The notes under the pieces were generated by a model. The model searched no databases and was not told the origin of the DNA. It saw only the letters and a program-made list of their open reading frames with translations. A stretch of DNA of 64,000 bases, taken from NCBI GenBank assembly GCA_020099315.1, contig CP083650.1, positions 1,240,001 to 1,304,000 on the forward strand, read 5' to 3'. Position numbers and translations under genes: made by a program. Below, in pieces: positions 53,383 through 61,896 of this stretch (the first letter of the stretch is position 1; each line of letters begins with the position of its first letter). Origin of the DNA: Citrobacter europaeus (GTDB lineage Bacteria > Pseudomonadota > Gammaproteobacteria > Enterobacterales > Enterobacteriaceae).

Positions 53383-54543
53383 ATGAGTAATAACCCGCTG
53401 ATTCCGCAAAGCAAACTGCCTAATCTGGGCACCACTATTTTCACGCAAATGAGCGCGCTGGCGCAGCAGCACCAGGCCATTAACCTCTCGCAGGGATTTC
53501 CTGATTTTGATGGTCCGCTCTTTTTACAAGAACGTCTGGCGTTTCACGTCGCGCATGGCGCAAACCAGTATGCGCCGATGACGGGCGTACAGCCGCTGCG
53601 CGAAGCTATTGCGGATAAAACCGCGCAGCTGTACGGCTATAAACCTGATGCGAATAGCGAAGTGACCGTCACTGCGGGGGCTACAGAAGCATTGTACGCC
53701 GCGATTACGGCACTGGTACGGCCTGGCGATGAGGTGATTTGTTTTGACCCGAGCTACGACAGCTATGCGCCCGCGATCGAATTATCCGGCGGCGTGGTCA
53801 AACGCATCGCGCTGCAACCGCCGTCTTTTCGCGTCGACTGGCAGGAATTTAGCGCGTTACTTAGCGAACGGACCCGGCTGGTGATCCTTAACACTCCGCA
53901 CAACCCTTCCGCCAGCGTGTGGCATCACGCTGATTTTGATGCCCTGTGGCAGGCGATTAAAGAACGCGATATTTTTGTCATCAGCGATGAAGTGTATGAA
54001 CATATCTGCTTCGCCGGACAGGGGCATGCCAGCGTGCTGGCGCATCCGCAGCTGCGTGAACGTGCCGTTGCCGTTTCATCGTTTGGTAAGACTTATCATA
54101 TGACCGGCTGGAAAGTCGGCTACTGCGTAGCGCCTGCCGCCATTAGCACGGAATTGCGCAAGGTACACCAGTATCTGACGTTTTCCGTTAATACGCCGGC
54201 ACAGCTGGCGCTGGCGGATATGCTGCGCGAAGATCCAACGCATTATCGTGAGTTGCCAGCCTTTTATCAGAAAAAACGCGATGTACTGGTAAATGCGCTG
54301 CGTGAAAGCCGACTGGAAATTCTGCCGTGTGAAGGCACGTATTTTCTGCTGGTCGATTACAGCGCCGTCTCCACGCTTGGCGACGTTGAGTTTTGCCAGT
54401 GGCTGACCAAAGAAGTGGGCGTTGCGGCGATCCCGCTATCGGTTTTCTGCGCCGATCCTTTCCCGCATAAGCTGATTCGCCTATGTTTTGCCAAGCAGGA
54501 ATCGACGCTGATAGCGGCAGCCGAACGTCTGGTTTCGCTGTAG
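53383..54543 (+). CDS. ybdL: Methionine-oxo-acid transaminase YbdL
   Basis: 386 residues from the ATG at 53383 (E. coli 386). Class I PLP aminotransferase; the PLP-binding Lys236 is in SSFGKTYHMTGWKVGY, with NTPHNPSA and SDEVYEHI. The E. coli enzyme prefers methionine, histidine and phenylalanine and is named for methionine salvage in some databases. Its stop codon directly abuts that of convergent ybdM, with no spacer. Confidence 0.95.
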   Translation: MSNNPLIPQSKLPNLGTTIFTQMSALAQQHQAINLSQGFPDFDGPLFLQERLAFHVAHGANQYAPMTGVQPLREAIADKTAQLYGYKPDANSEVTVTAGATEALYAAITALVRPGDEVICFDPSYDSYAPAIELSGGVVKRIALQPPSFRVDWQEFSALLSERTRLVILNTPHNPSASVWHHADFDALWQAIKERDIFVISDEVYEHICFAGQGHASVLAHPQLRERAVAVSSFGKTYHMTGWKVGYCVAPAAISTELRKVHQYLTFSVNTPAQLALADMLREDPTHYRELPAFYQKKRDVLVNALRESRLEILPCEGTYFLLVDYSAVSTLGDVEFCQWLTKEVGVAAIPLSVFCADPFPHKLIRLCFAKQESTLIAAAERLVSL

Positions 54544-55173
54544 CTATTTAACCGTCCAGGCTTTGGAGAAGCGACGGTCGGCAAACAATTCTTGCAGGCC
54601 GTTAATTTGTTTCAGGCGTAAAACCTCGTCACTATCCATGCCGAGATCTTTGCCAATTTTCTCTTCACTCCAGCCCAGCATTGATAATTCACGGACGATT
54701 TCGGACATGGCATGAATTTGGTGACGTCCGCGAGCGCGGTTATGGCGGATGGTCGCAGCCATACGCTCATGACGCTCACGCTCTAAACAGGAGACCGGCA
54801 AATATCCTTTTAGCCTTGTGCGCAGCGAGGCTTTGGCTTTCCCGAGTTCATGGCGGTGGAAACCATCGACAATTTCGTATTCTTCAGCCGTGGAGTGGAC
54901 CACCACGATGGGTTGCGTGAATCCGTCAGCTTCCAGAGATTTCAGCAACAGCTTTTTCTCCGGTGGCGCAACGTTATTGGGATTGTAGTCATTAGGTGAA
55001 ATGTGATCATTTTTAACCCACAGCACGCAGTCTACAGGCTCTTCGCGAAAAGGACTGACGCTGTGTATCGCCTGCCTGAATTCATTGATGGCTTCAATTC
55101 TCTCTTTTTCTGACAGATTAGAAAGAAAGTCAACGAGTTCCTGAGTTAATCGTTGTTGCATAAGATCCCCCAT
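54544..55173 (-). CDS. ybdM: ParB/sulfiredoxin-like protein YbdM (IbrB-like)
   Basis: 209 residues, the E. coli length. It contains a ParB-type N-terminal nuclease fold (NNVAPPEKKLLLKSLEADGFTQPIVVV, then VDGFHRHEL) and a C-terminal helix-turn-helix (GWSEEKIGKDLGMDSDEVLRLKQ). It overlaps the end of ybdN by 28 bp, so the two are coupled. IbrB, its homologue in pathogenic E. coli, acts with IbrA to activate immunoglobulin-binding surface proteins. Native function here is unknown. Confidence 0.9.
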   Translation of the reverse strand: MGDLMQQRLTQELVDFLSNLSEKERIEAINEFRQAIHSVSPFREEPVDCVLWVKNDHISPNDYNPNNVAPPEKKLLLKSLEADGFTQPIVVVHSTAEEYEIVDGFHRHELGKAKASLRTRLKGYLPVSCLERERHERMAATIRHNRARGRHQIHAMSEIVRELSMLGWSEEKIGKDLGMDSDEVLRLKQINGLQELFADRRFSKAWTVK

Positions 55174-56369
55174 TCCTGGCGTTTGGTTTTCATGCGTTCG
55201 TTATAACGTTGGTAGTTTTTGGGTTTTGTTGGGCTGAATGACAGCGCCCGACACCAGTAGTCGTTATTCAGCAGGACTTTACAGATACGCCGCCACGACG
55301 GAATATCCGCTGAGCCAATATCTCGTTCCTGAGTTTGCGGAATATTTTCCATGCCCTTTTTCTTATACCACTGCAAATAGACGGCGATTTTATTGCGATA
55401 ATGTTCGGCGGTCGTTTCCGGCATGCTGTTGAGCAGCAGCATGGCATATTCCTGCCAGCTTAAATGTTCGGGTTTCAATATTTTTCGATGACCATAAAAA
55501 TGGTTATCGAGACCTGCATAAATCCCGCCGCTTTTTACGCCGCTGACGCGCGCGCACATTGTCGCCCAGCGTTCAGGCTCAATAACATGGTAGAGCCACA
55601 GTCCCTGACGCTGCTCTGGCCCAAAGGGTTCGCAGATGCGCATATATCGTGTAGGAACACCGGCCTGATACATCAGGTTATACAAGGGGTTGCATGGCAG
55701 CTGGGTTTTAGCAAACCAGGTCCAGATGTCGGCGGTTTTCCAGTCATAAAGTGGGTAAATATACCAGGTATGCCCGCCGGGGGCGCTGGTGGTCCAGGGC
55801 TTATCATCGGCAAAGCGTTGTTTTTGCGAATTAGCAATGGCGACAAAACGATTATATGATTCATCGGCGCGGATCCCGACCATCATCGCGGCTGGTCGTT
55901 TCTCTGAATACCAGTCAGCGAACTCGCGAACAAATTGTTCAAACGTCATGCCGGGCTGGTAAAAAGAGAAATACTCAGGATCGGTTATGGCATCTTCCGG
56001 AGGCTGGCGAACCCACGGCGTGCCCGGTTCCCAACATTGCCATTCAGGTTGAAATTGGGAGAGGGAATTTTGCGTAGTGAGCGGTAATGCGACCCAATAA
56101 AAACGTTCGATGACATCGGAATAACGTTCGCGAAGCGCCTGTACATAGTCGATAGTGCATGAAAACTGGGCTTCCCAGTCGATAAATAACACGTCAATTT
56201 TTTTACCTGACTGGCGGGCACTTATGGCCGTCAGATGTAACATCAACCCAGAATCTTTACCCCCAGAGAAAGAAACGCAAATGCGTGGCAGAGCCTCAAG
56301 CGTCCAGGCAATACGTTCCTGTGCGGCTTCGAGAACGTTTTGATTCAGTGGTATTTTATAAACAGACAT
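55146..56369 (-). CDS. ybdN: PAPS-reductase/PP-loop family protein YbdN (IbrA-like)
   Basis: 407 residues. The PP-loop SFSGGKDSG at residues 33-41 is intact, followed by the PAPS reductase-like domain and a DUF3440 C-terminal part (WRRICKVLLNNDYWCRALSFSPTK). The PP-loop binds ATP or an adenylylated substrate; no reductase CysH-type C-terminal ECGLH motif is seen, so sulfate reduction is unlikely. It is homologous to E. coli YbdN and IbrA. It is translationally linked to ybdM, a partnership conserved in the IbrAB system. Confidence 0.9.
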   Translation of the reverse strand: MSVYKIPLNQNVLEAAQERIAWTLEALPRICVSFSGGKDSGLMLHLTAISARQSGKKIDVLFIDWEAQFSCTIDYVQALRERYSDVIERFYWVALPLTTQNSLSQFQPEWQCWEPGTPWVRQPPEDAITDPEYFSFYQPGMTFEQFVREFADWYSEKRPAAMMVGIRADESYNRFVAIANSQKQRFADDKPWTTSAPGGHTWYIYPLYDWKTADIWTWFAKTQLPCNPLYNLMYQAGVPTRYMRICEPFGPEQRQGLWLYHVIEPERWATMCARVSGVKSGGIYAGLDNHFYGHRKILKPEHLSWQEYAMLLLNSMPETTAEHYRNKIAVYLQWYKKKGMENIPQTQERDIGSADIPSWRRICKVLLNNDYWCRALSFSPTKPKNYQRYNERMKTKRQEWGILCNND

Positions 56370-56529
56370 ATCAAGTCCATATCCAGATTTTATTATTTAC
56401 AGCTATAGTAAATACTTTCAATAAGATATGCTAATTTCACCAGGATGCAATACTTAAACATATTCACGGTTTAAATATTGCCGTCTAATTTATAAAAAAT
56501 ATATATTGTTGCGTTGTTATTTACAGAGC

Positions 56530-57426
56530 CTATGGGGTGATCGTTTTAATGTACTCAGCAAATGATTTGTTATTAAGTGAGGAGCGATTATACATTAGAA
56601 ATAGCTTAACTGATGGTAATTTGAAATCAACACTGATCTCTTTGAGGTTAAGCGCAGCGGCGTTTTGCTCATATATTATTTTGGGAAGGAGACCAATAAT
56701 ATCCGTGCTGGCAATAATATTGGCAATAGAAGTCAACGAATCACTACTAAAACCTATTTTACGGTTGAGAAAGAGATTATTCGCTGCTGACTGTTGCTCC
56801 TGGACGCTTGGTTGAGTCGTGATAAGCAATGTAAACTGCTCGCGCATGATTTCTTCAAGCGTACTGTGTTCAACCATTCTGGGATGATTCCTGCTGCATA
56901 CTAAAACACTTTCAACTGTTTTAAACAGGGTACATACGATAGAGCGGTTGTGCACAGGTACTGTCGAGATGATTAGATCAGCCTTGCGGTACGCCAGAAT
57001 ATTTTCTGCGGTTTCTGTCGACATTAATATATCGTGGTGTTCAATTTCGACATCGGAGTTTTTTCTTAATGAGTTTATTAATTCCGTTACGCCCAGCGTG
57101 GTGGTGATTTGTGGACTGTAGATTACGAATTTATTTTTCAGACTGGATCCGTGCATAATATTAATGGTTTGTTCCAGTTTATTTAGATTCTGCTCAAGGT
57201 GCTGATGAAGATTGACGCCTGTCACCGTAGGCGTAATGCCTTTGCCGGAGCGAATAAACAAAGGGTCGTTAAACTGCGTACGCAGTCGTTGTAATGACTG
57301 GCTTACGGCTGATGGTGTGATGTACAGCGTTTCTGCAGCTTTGCTGATGCTTAAATGTTGATATATGCATTCAAATATAACCAGCAGGTTGAGATCGAAC
57401 TTTTTGAGGTCATAGAGGTTAGCCAT
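56530..57426 (-). CDS. ybdO: LysR-family regulator YbdO (CitR)
   Basis: 298 residues from the ATG at 57426, which restores the MANLYDLKKFDLNLLVIFECI start seen in E. coli YbdO; a longer frame exists upstream. The LysR helix-turn-helix is at ~20-45 (LSISKAAETLYITPSAVSQSLQRLR); the C-terminal co-inducer domain diverges strongly from E. coli. It lies between ybdN and dsbG in an AT-rich stretch, typical of H-NS-bound genes. The regulated targets are not evident from this window. Confidence 0.85.
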   Translation of the reverse strand: MANLYDLKKFDLNLLVIFECIYQHLSISKAAETLYITPSAVSQSLQRLRTQFNDPLFIRSGKGITPTVTGVNLHQHLEQNLNKLEQTINIMHGSSLKNKFVIYSPQITTTLGVTELINSLRKNSDVEIEHHDILMSTETAENILAYRKADLIISTVPVHNRSIVCTLFKTVESVLVCSRNHPRMVEHSTLEEIMREQFTLLITTQPSVQEQQSAANNLFLNRKIGFSSDSLTSIANIIASTDIIGLLPKIIYEQNAAALNLKEISVDFKLPSVKLFLMYNRSSLNNKSFAEYIKTITP

Positions 57427-57629
57427 GCATACCTTCCTGTGATGGTAATGTATTGAAAAATTCAATTATGGAATAGTTTAAATGCTAGTTATTCTTGGAA
57501 TTTATGTTTCTGTGCTTAATGAATAATTAACTTTAGCTAAAATAGCACAGATTGCGTAATTTTCACCAGAAAGTTAATTCTAATGAGTGATTGAAATGAG
57601 AACGATAACAATCACTCATCTTGTTACCT

Positions 57630-58376
57630 TTATTTATTTCCCATGATAATGTTTAATTTTTCTTTATCCGGTAAGCCTACTTCCTGTTGTAACGTATCGT
57701 CTTTACTCATGTAATAGATAGCCGGCGTTACGTTGGCCCCCAAATCATCCATCAACTTTTGGTTGATATTCAGTACCTTCATTTGCTCCGCAGGGACCGA
57801 AGCCGGGATTTCCAGCTTCATTTTCCCACCGGATGCCTCATAGTCATGCCAGGTTTTGGCCGGATCTTTGGCTGCCAGAATTGCAGCGGCGGTGGCCGGG
57901 CTTTCAGGTTTAATTACGCCAACCAATAATGTACGCAACTGAACTTTACCGGCGTCCACCCACGGACGCGCCTGCTGCCAGAACTGTTTGCAATAGGGAC
58001 AGAAAGGATCTGCAAACACGTAGACGATGACCGGGGCCTCTTTTTTCCCGTCCAGAATCCATGCTGCTTTTTCCATTCGCTGCCACATCTCTCGTCCCGC
58101 AGGAGCATAGATCTCTTTTTCGATTAGCGCATTGCTGAGATTTTCGCCTTTTTCGTTATACATGTAGCCGGAGATGGCATGTTTACCGTCAGGCGTGACA
58201 TAGATAGTGACCCCCATGTCCTGGTATTTTCCCAGATAGCCTTTCATTCCTCCCGGCGCGTCGAAGGGTTTCAGGATAGTAATACCCTGTTTCTCAATAG
58301 CTTTAACGGGAGCAGGCAGTTCTTCGGCATGCACCACGGCAGGGAGCAGGGTTAACAGTAAGGTACGTTTAAACAT
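57630..58376 (-). CDS. dsbG: Periplasmic thiol:disulfide isomerase/chaperone DsbG
   Basis: 248 residues. Signal peptide (MFKRTLLLTLLPAVVHA) then an N-terminal dimerisation domain and a C-terminal thioredoxin fold with active-site CPYC at residues 126-129. It protects single Cys residues from over-oxidation in the periplasm and is kept reduced by DsbD. It is divergent from ahpC; an OxyR-like palindrome lies 45-65 bp upstream of its ATG. Confidence 0.96.
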   Translation of the reverse strand: MFKRTLLLTLLPAVVHAEELPAPVKAIEKQGITILKPFDAPGGMKGYLGKYQDMGVTIYVTPDGKHAISGYMYNEKGENLSNALIEKEIYAPAGREMWQRMEKAAWILDGKKEAPVIVYVFADPFCPYCKQFWQQARPWVDAGKVQLRTLLVGVIKPESPATAAAILAAKDPAKTWHDYEASGGKMKLEIPASVPAEQMKVLNINQKLMDDLGANVTPAIYYMSKDDTLQQEVGLPDKEKLNIIMGNK

Positions 58377-58421
58377 TGATTTTCCTTATAAAATCAGAAG
58401 GAAAGGGGACTTAGTTGCAAA

Positions 58422-58440
58422 ACCTATCGCAGCCATAGGT
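58422..58440. promoter_or_regulatory. OxyR-like palindrome in the dsbG/ahpC spacer
   Basis: ACCTAT-CGCAGCC-ATAGGT. The CTAT N7 ATAG core is the centre of the OxyR motif (ATAG...CTAT N7 ATAG...CTAT); the outer half-sites are degenerate. dsbG and ahpCF are OxyR targets in E. coli. Confidence 0.65.
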
Positions 58441-58612
58441 AAGATCGACCGTCCGTCGATTGCCCTTTCTTGAGTTGGGTGATGTAATCCCAATCGCTGT
58501 TACGACCTTTGTTAAGGTAATGTAGAGCGCAACACATAGCCAGCCCTGCTGGCACTGACGTTACCTGCGGGTAGCTCGGGTAATGAGGCTCCCTGCAAAG
58601 GGGGCCTTTTTT
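58441..58612 (+). ncRNA. Candidate structured leader or small RNA upstream of ahpC
   Basis: About 170 nt of successive hairpins: ATCGAC/GTCGAT (58444-58460), TTGGG/CCCAA (58475-58493), ACCTT/AAGGT (58505-58518), GCCAGC/GCTGGC (58539-58553), TTACC/GGTAA (58561-58583). A strong intrinsic terminator ends it at 58586-58612. No ORF of note covers it. It could be an attenuated leader of a long ahpC transcript or an independent sRNA. The 5' end is a guess; no promoter was assigned. Confidence 0.45.
58586..58612 (+). terminator. Intrinsic terminator 140 bp upstream of ahpC
   Basis: AGGCTCCCT / AGGGGGCCT, 9-bp stem (one G-U pair) closed by a GCAA tetraloop, then six T. It points toward ahpC but lies well before its ATG, so it ends some upstream transcript. 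Confidence 0.8.
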
Positions 58613-58750
58613 ACTTTTATCTTTAGGTTCACAACATGTGTTTGAGTGGGTTGTTAGTTATCGCTTATTGATTTGATAAAGGAAACGCATTAGCCCTGCG
58701 AAGAGATTTTCGTTAACTTATCTCTCAACGAAAACACGGAGGAAGTACAG

Positions 58751-59314
58751 ATGTCTTTGATTAATACCAAAATTAAACCTTTCAAAAACCAGGCGTTCAA
58801 AAACGGTGAGTTCATCGAAGTAACCGAGAAAGATACCGAAGGTCGCTGGAGCGTCTTCTTCTTCTACCCGGCTGACTTCACCTTCGTATGCCCGACCGAA
58901 CTGGGCGACGTTGCAGACCATTACGAAGAACTGCAGAAACTGGGCGTAGATGTGTATTCCGTATCTACTGACACCCACTTCACCCACAAAGCATGGCACA
59001 GCAGCTCTGACACCATCGCGAAAATCAAATACGCGATGATCGGCGACCCGACTGGCGCCCTGACCCGTAACTTCGACAACATGCGTGAAGATGAAGGTCT
59101 GGCTGACCGCGCAACCTTCGTTGTTGACCCGCAGGGTATCATCCAGGCAATCGAAGTTACCGCTGAAGGTATCGGCCGTGATGCGTCTGACCTGCTGCGC
59201 AAAATCAAAGCGGCTCAGTACGTCGCTTCTCACCCAGGTGAAGTTTGCCCGGCAAAATGGAAAGAAGGTGAAGCCACGTTAGCCCCATCTCTGGACCTGG
59301 TCGGTAAAATCTAA
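58751..59314 (+). CDS. ahpC: Alkyl hydroperoxide reductase, peroxiredoxin subunit
   Basis: 187 residues, the E. coli length. Typical 2-Cys peroxiredoxin: peroxidatic Cys47 in FTFVCPTE and resolving Cys166 in GEVCPAKW. It reduces H2O2, organic peroxides and peroxynitrite, forms a decamer, and is recycled by AhpF. GGAGGAAG precedes the ATG. It lies 239 bp upstream of ahpF in the same direction with a hairpin between, which may account for AhpC exceeding AhpF. Confidence 0.98.
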   Translation: MSLINTKIKPFKNQAFKNGEFIEVTEKDTEGRWSVFFFYPADFTFVCPTELGDVADHYEELQKLGVDVYSVSTDTHFTHKAWHSSSDTIAKIKYAMIGDPTGALTRNFDNMREDEGLADRATFVVDPQGIIQAIEVTAEGIGRDASDLLRKIKAAQYVASHPGEVCPAKWKEGEATLAPSLDLVGKI

Positions 59315-59362
59315 AATTCGCTACGCCTTTCGCGCTACAGGTGCGTTGGCTACGCTTAATCA

Positions 59363-59394
59363 CCCCGGTAACTTACTTATGTAAGCTCCCGGGG
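59363..59394 (+). terminator. Hairpin between ahpC and ahpF
   Basis: CCCCGG..ACTTAC / GTAAG..CCCGGGG, an interrupted stem around TTAT. No T-run follows, so attenuation or mRNA processing is likelier than full termination. Confidence 0.45.
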
Positions 59395-59553
59395 ATTCAT
59401 AAGCTTGCCGTCTGCCTGTAACACGAAATTCTTGCGAATTAATCCTTAAGCGGGTGCGTCGTGCCCGTTTTATTCCAACACCATGATGCAAACGTATTCA
59501 GACTGCCTGAACGAGGCCGCTTGCATGATGATGTTTTCAGAGAGGGAAGAAGA

Positions 59554-61119
59554 ATGCTCGACACAAATATGAAAACCCAGCTCAGGGCTTACCTTGAGAA
59601 ACTGACCAAACCTGTTGAGCTGATTGCTACGCTGGATGACAGCGCTAAATCGGCAGAAATCAAGGAACTGCTGACTGAAATTGCTGAACTGTCAGAAAAA
59701 GTCACCTTTAAAGAAGACAATACTCTGGCGGTACGTAAGCCATCGTTCCTGATTACCAATCCCGGTTCTCACCAGGGGCCGCGCTTTGCCGGTTCTCCGC
59801 TGGGCCATGAGTTTACCTCGCTGGTACTGGCGCTATTGTGGACTGGCGGTCATCCGTCAAAAGAGGCGCAGGCGCTGCTGGAGCAGATCCGCGATCTCGA
59901 CGGTGATTTTGAATTTGAAACCTATTATTCGCTCTCCTGCCATAACTGTCCGGATGTGGTACAGGCGCTGAACCTGATGTCGGTATTGAACCCACGCATC
60001 AAGCATACGGCGATTGACGGTGGTACATTCCAGAACGAAATCACCGATCGCAATGTGATGGGCGTTCCGGCGGTATATATGAACGGCAAAGAGTTCGGCC
60101 AGGGTCGTATGACGCTGACTGAGATTGTCGCGAAAGTGGATACTGGCGCAGAAAAACGTGCGGCCGAAGAGCTGAATAAGCGAGATGCCTACGATGTGTT
60201 GATTGTTGGCTCCGGTCCTGCGGGAGCGGCTGCGGCGGTGTACTCTGCACGTAAAGGTATTCGCACCGGTCTGATGGGCGAACGCTTTGGCGGTCAGGTT
60301 CTTGATACCGTTGATATTGAAAACTACATCTCGGTACCGAAAACCGAAGGCCAGAAACTGGCGGGCGCGCTGAAAGCACACGTTGATGATTATGATGTTG
60401 ATGTGATCGACAGCCAGAGCGCAAGCAAACTGGTTCCGGCGGCGCAGGAAGGTGGTTTGCACCAGATTGAAACGGCATCCGGCGCGGTGCTGAAAGCGCG
60501 CAGCATTATCATCGCCACCGGCGCGAAATGGCGCAACATGAACGTTCCGGGCGAAGATCAGTATCGCACCAAAGGCGTAACTTACTGCCCGCACTGCGAC
60601 GGCCCGCTGTTTAAGGGTAAGCGCGTGGCGGTGATTGGCGGCGGTAACTCTGGTGTTGAAGCAGCTATTGACCTCGCAGGCATTGTTGAACATGTGACGT
60701 TGCTGGAGTTTGCTCCTGAAATGAAGGCTGATCAGGTGCTGCAGAATAAGCTTCGCAGCCTGAAAAACGTCGACATCATTCTGAATGCGCAAACGACAGA
60801 AGTGAAAGGCGATGGCAGCAAAGTCACTGGTCTGGAGTATCGCGACCGCGTGAGCGGCGATGTTCACAGCGTGGAACTGGCAGGTATCTTTGTACAGATT
60901 GGTCTGTTGCCAAACACCAACTGGCTGGAAGGTGCCGTTGAACGTAATCGCATGGGTGAAATCATCATCGATGCCAAATGTGAAACCAGCGTGAAGGGCG
61001 TTTTCGCCGCCGGTGACTGCACCACCGTACCGTATAAGCAGATCATCATCGCGACCGGTGAAGGCGCGAAGGCCTCGTTGAGTTCGTTTGATTATCTGAT
61101 TCGCACGACAGTAGCATAA
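59554..61119 (+). CDS. ahpF: Alkyl hydroperoxide reductase, flavoprotein subunit
   Basis: 521 residues from the ATG at 59554 (MLDTNMKTQLRAYLEKL), the E. coli length. The N-terminal tandem thioredoxin-like domain has the CHNC centre at 129-132. The C-terminal thioredoxin-reductase-like part has FAD motif GSGPAGAAAAVYSARKG, NADH motif GGGNSGVEAAID and the CPHC centre near 345-348. It transfers electrons from NADH to AhpC. The longer upstream frame was rejected for lack of family support. Confidence 0.98.
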   Translation: MLDTNMKTQLRAYLEKLTKPVELIATLDDSAKSAEIKELLTEIAELSEKVTFKEDNTLAVRKPSFLITNPGSHQGPRFAGSPLGHEFTSLVLALLWTGGHPSKEAQALLEQIRDLDGDFEFETYYSLSCHNCPDVVQALNLMSVLNPRIKHTAIDGGTFQNEITDRNVMGVPAVYMNGKEFGQGRMTLTEIVAKVDTGAEKRAAEELNKRDAYDVLIVGSGPAGAAAAVYSARKGIRTGLMGERFGGQVLDTVDIENYISVPKTEGQKLAGALKAHVDDYDVDVIDSQSASKLVPAAQEGGLHQIETASGAVLKARSIIIATGAKWRNMNVPGEDQYRTKGVTYCPHCDGPLFKGKRVAVIGGGNSGVEAAIDLAGIVEHVTLLEFAPEMKADQVLQNKLRSLKNVDIILNAQTTEVKGDGSKVTGLEYRDRVSGDVHSVELAGIFVQIGLLPNTNWLEGAVERNRMGEIIIDAKCETSVKGVFAAGDCTTVPYKQIIIATGEGAKASLSSFDYLIRTTVA

Positions 61120-61145
61120 AAAAGTAAGACTCACCTGCAATCTCA

Positions 61146-61176
61146 AAACCGCCAGTCATCCGCTGGCGGTTTTTTA
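61146..61176 (+). terminator. Intrinsic terminator of ahpCF
   Basis: AAACCGCCAG / CTGGCGGTTT, perfect 10-bp stem with a 7-nt loop, running into a TTTTTTAT tract, 26 bp after the ahpF stop. Confidence 0.9.
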
Positions 61177-61341
61177 TTTCCGCGCTCTCATATTGTCAAT
61201 TCTTGAAACAATTAACCGCATAAAACATTCACTTAATTAGTCTGATCATTAGTTTTATCAAAGAAAGATTAGACGTTTTCTTTATTATATTAACCTGCAT
61301 TATGTTTTCATTTGTTGTATGAATAAATGGTTGGTTAATTC

Positions 61342-61896
61342 ATGGGTGAAATATATGAAACCCTGACGATCTTTGAATCGACAGGGTTGTTGTTGCGTGA
61401 TTTTTTTATTTCTCACGATAGTCACACGCTGAAAGCGGCTTATTCAGCTTTGGATACAAATGCCTCGCTGCTAACAGAGCAGGAGTGGCTGGAAGCGGAG
61501 TATGACTTCAATGCGCTATTTGTCGGGCCGCAGACGCTAAAGGCCGCGCCATTCGCTTCGGTTTATCTCGAAGAAGATGCCCTCGTAATGGGTAAATCAA
61601 CGCTGAGCATGCGGGAATTTATGGCAAACATAGGTTTGTCTATAAGTCATGTAAATAACATTCCGGATGATCATATTTCCTGTGTATTGGAATTAGCGGT
61701 TTTATTATCGGCTAATGCCAGAACATCAGCAGAATACCAGGTCGCCCTTACTCGATATGTAAGCGAGTATATAGCGATATGGGTGCCCGAGTATATAGAA
61801 AAAATAAATATAAATGCACAGACCGCCACGCTGAAAACCGTCGCGGAAAGGTTGTCTTCTTGGCTTGATGAATTAAACACGAGAGTATCAATATGA
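61342..61896 (+). CDS. TorD-family chaperone
   Basis: 184 residues, all-helical TorD/DmsD-type chaperone for Tat-exported molybdoenzymes. The signature EYDFNALFVGP lies near residues 53-63, followed by APFASVYLEED. The family binds the twin-arginine signal and assists cofactor insertion before export. Its TGA overlaps the ATG of the molybdoenzyme gene (ATGA), which identifies its client. Salmonella has a similar TorD-plus-DMSO-reductase-like locus after ahpF, as I recall it. Confidence 0.88.
   Translation: MGEIYETLTIFESTGLLLRDFFISHDSHTLKAAYSALDTNASLLTEQEWLEAEYDFNALFVGPQTLKAAPFASVYLEEDALVMGKSTLSMREFMANIGLSISHVNNIPDDHISCVLELAVLLSANARTSAEYQVALTRYVSEYIAIWVPEYIEKININAQTATLKTVAERLSSWLDELNTRVSI

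Noticed and set aside
58441..58612. tRNA-like or riboswitch gene upstream of ahpC
   Set aside because: No cloverleaf, T-loop or known aptamer core was recognised; kept only as a generic structured RNA candidate.
59857..61146. 429-residue open frame on the minus strand opposite ahpF
   Set aside because: Antisense shadow of a fully conserved gene; no ribosome site or family features; caused by codon bias of ahpF.
61200..61290. Possible FNR site (TTGAT N4 ATCAA) before the TorD gene
   Set aside because: ATCAA occurs, but no matching TTGAT half-site at the right spacing was found; anaerobic control remains likely from function only.
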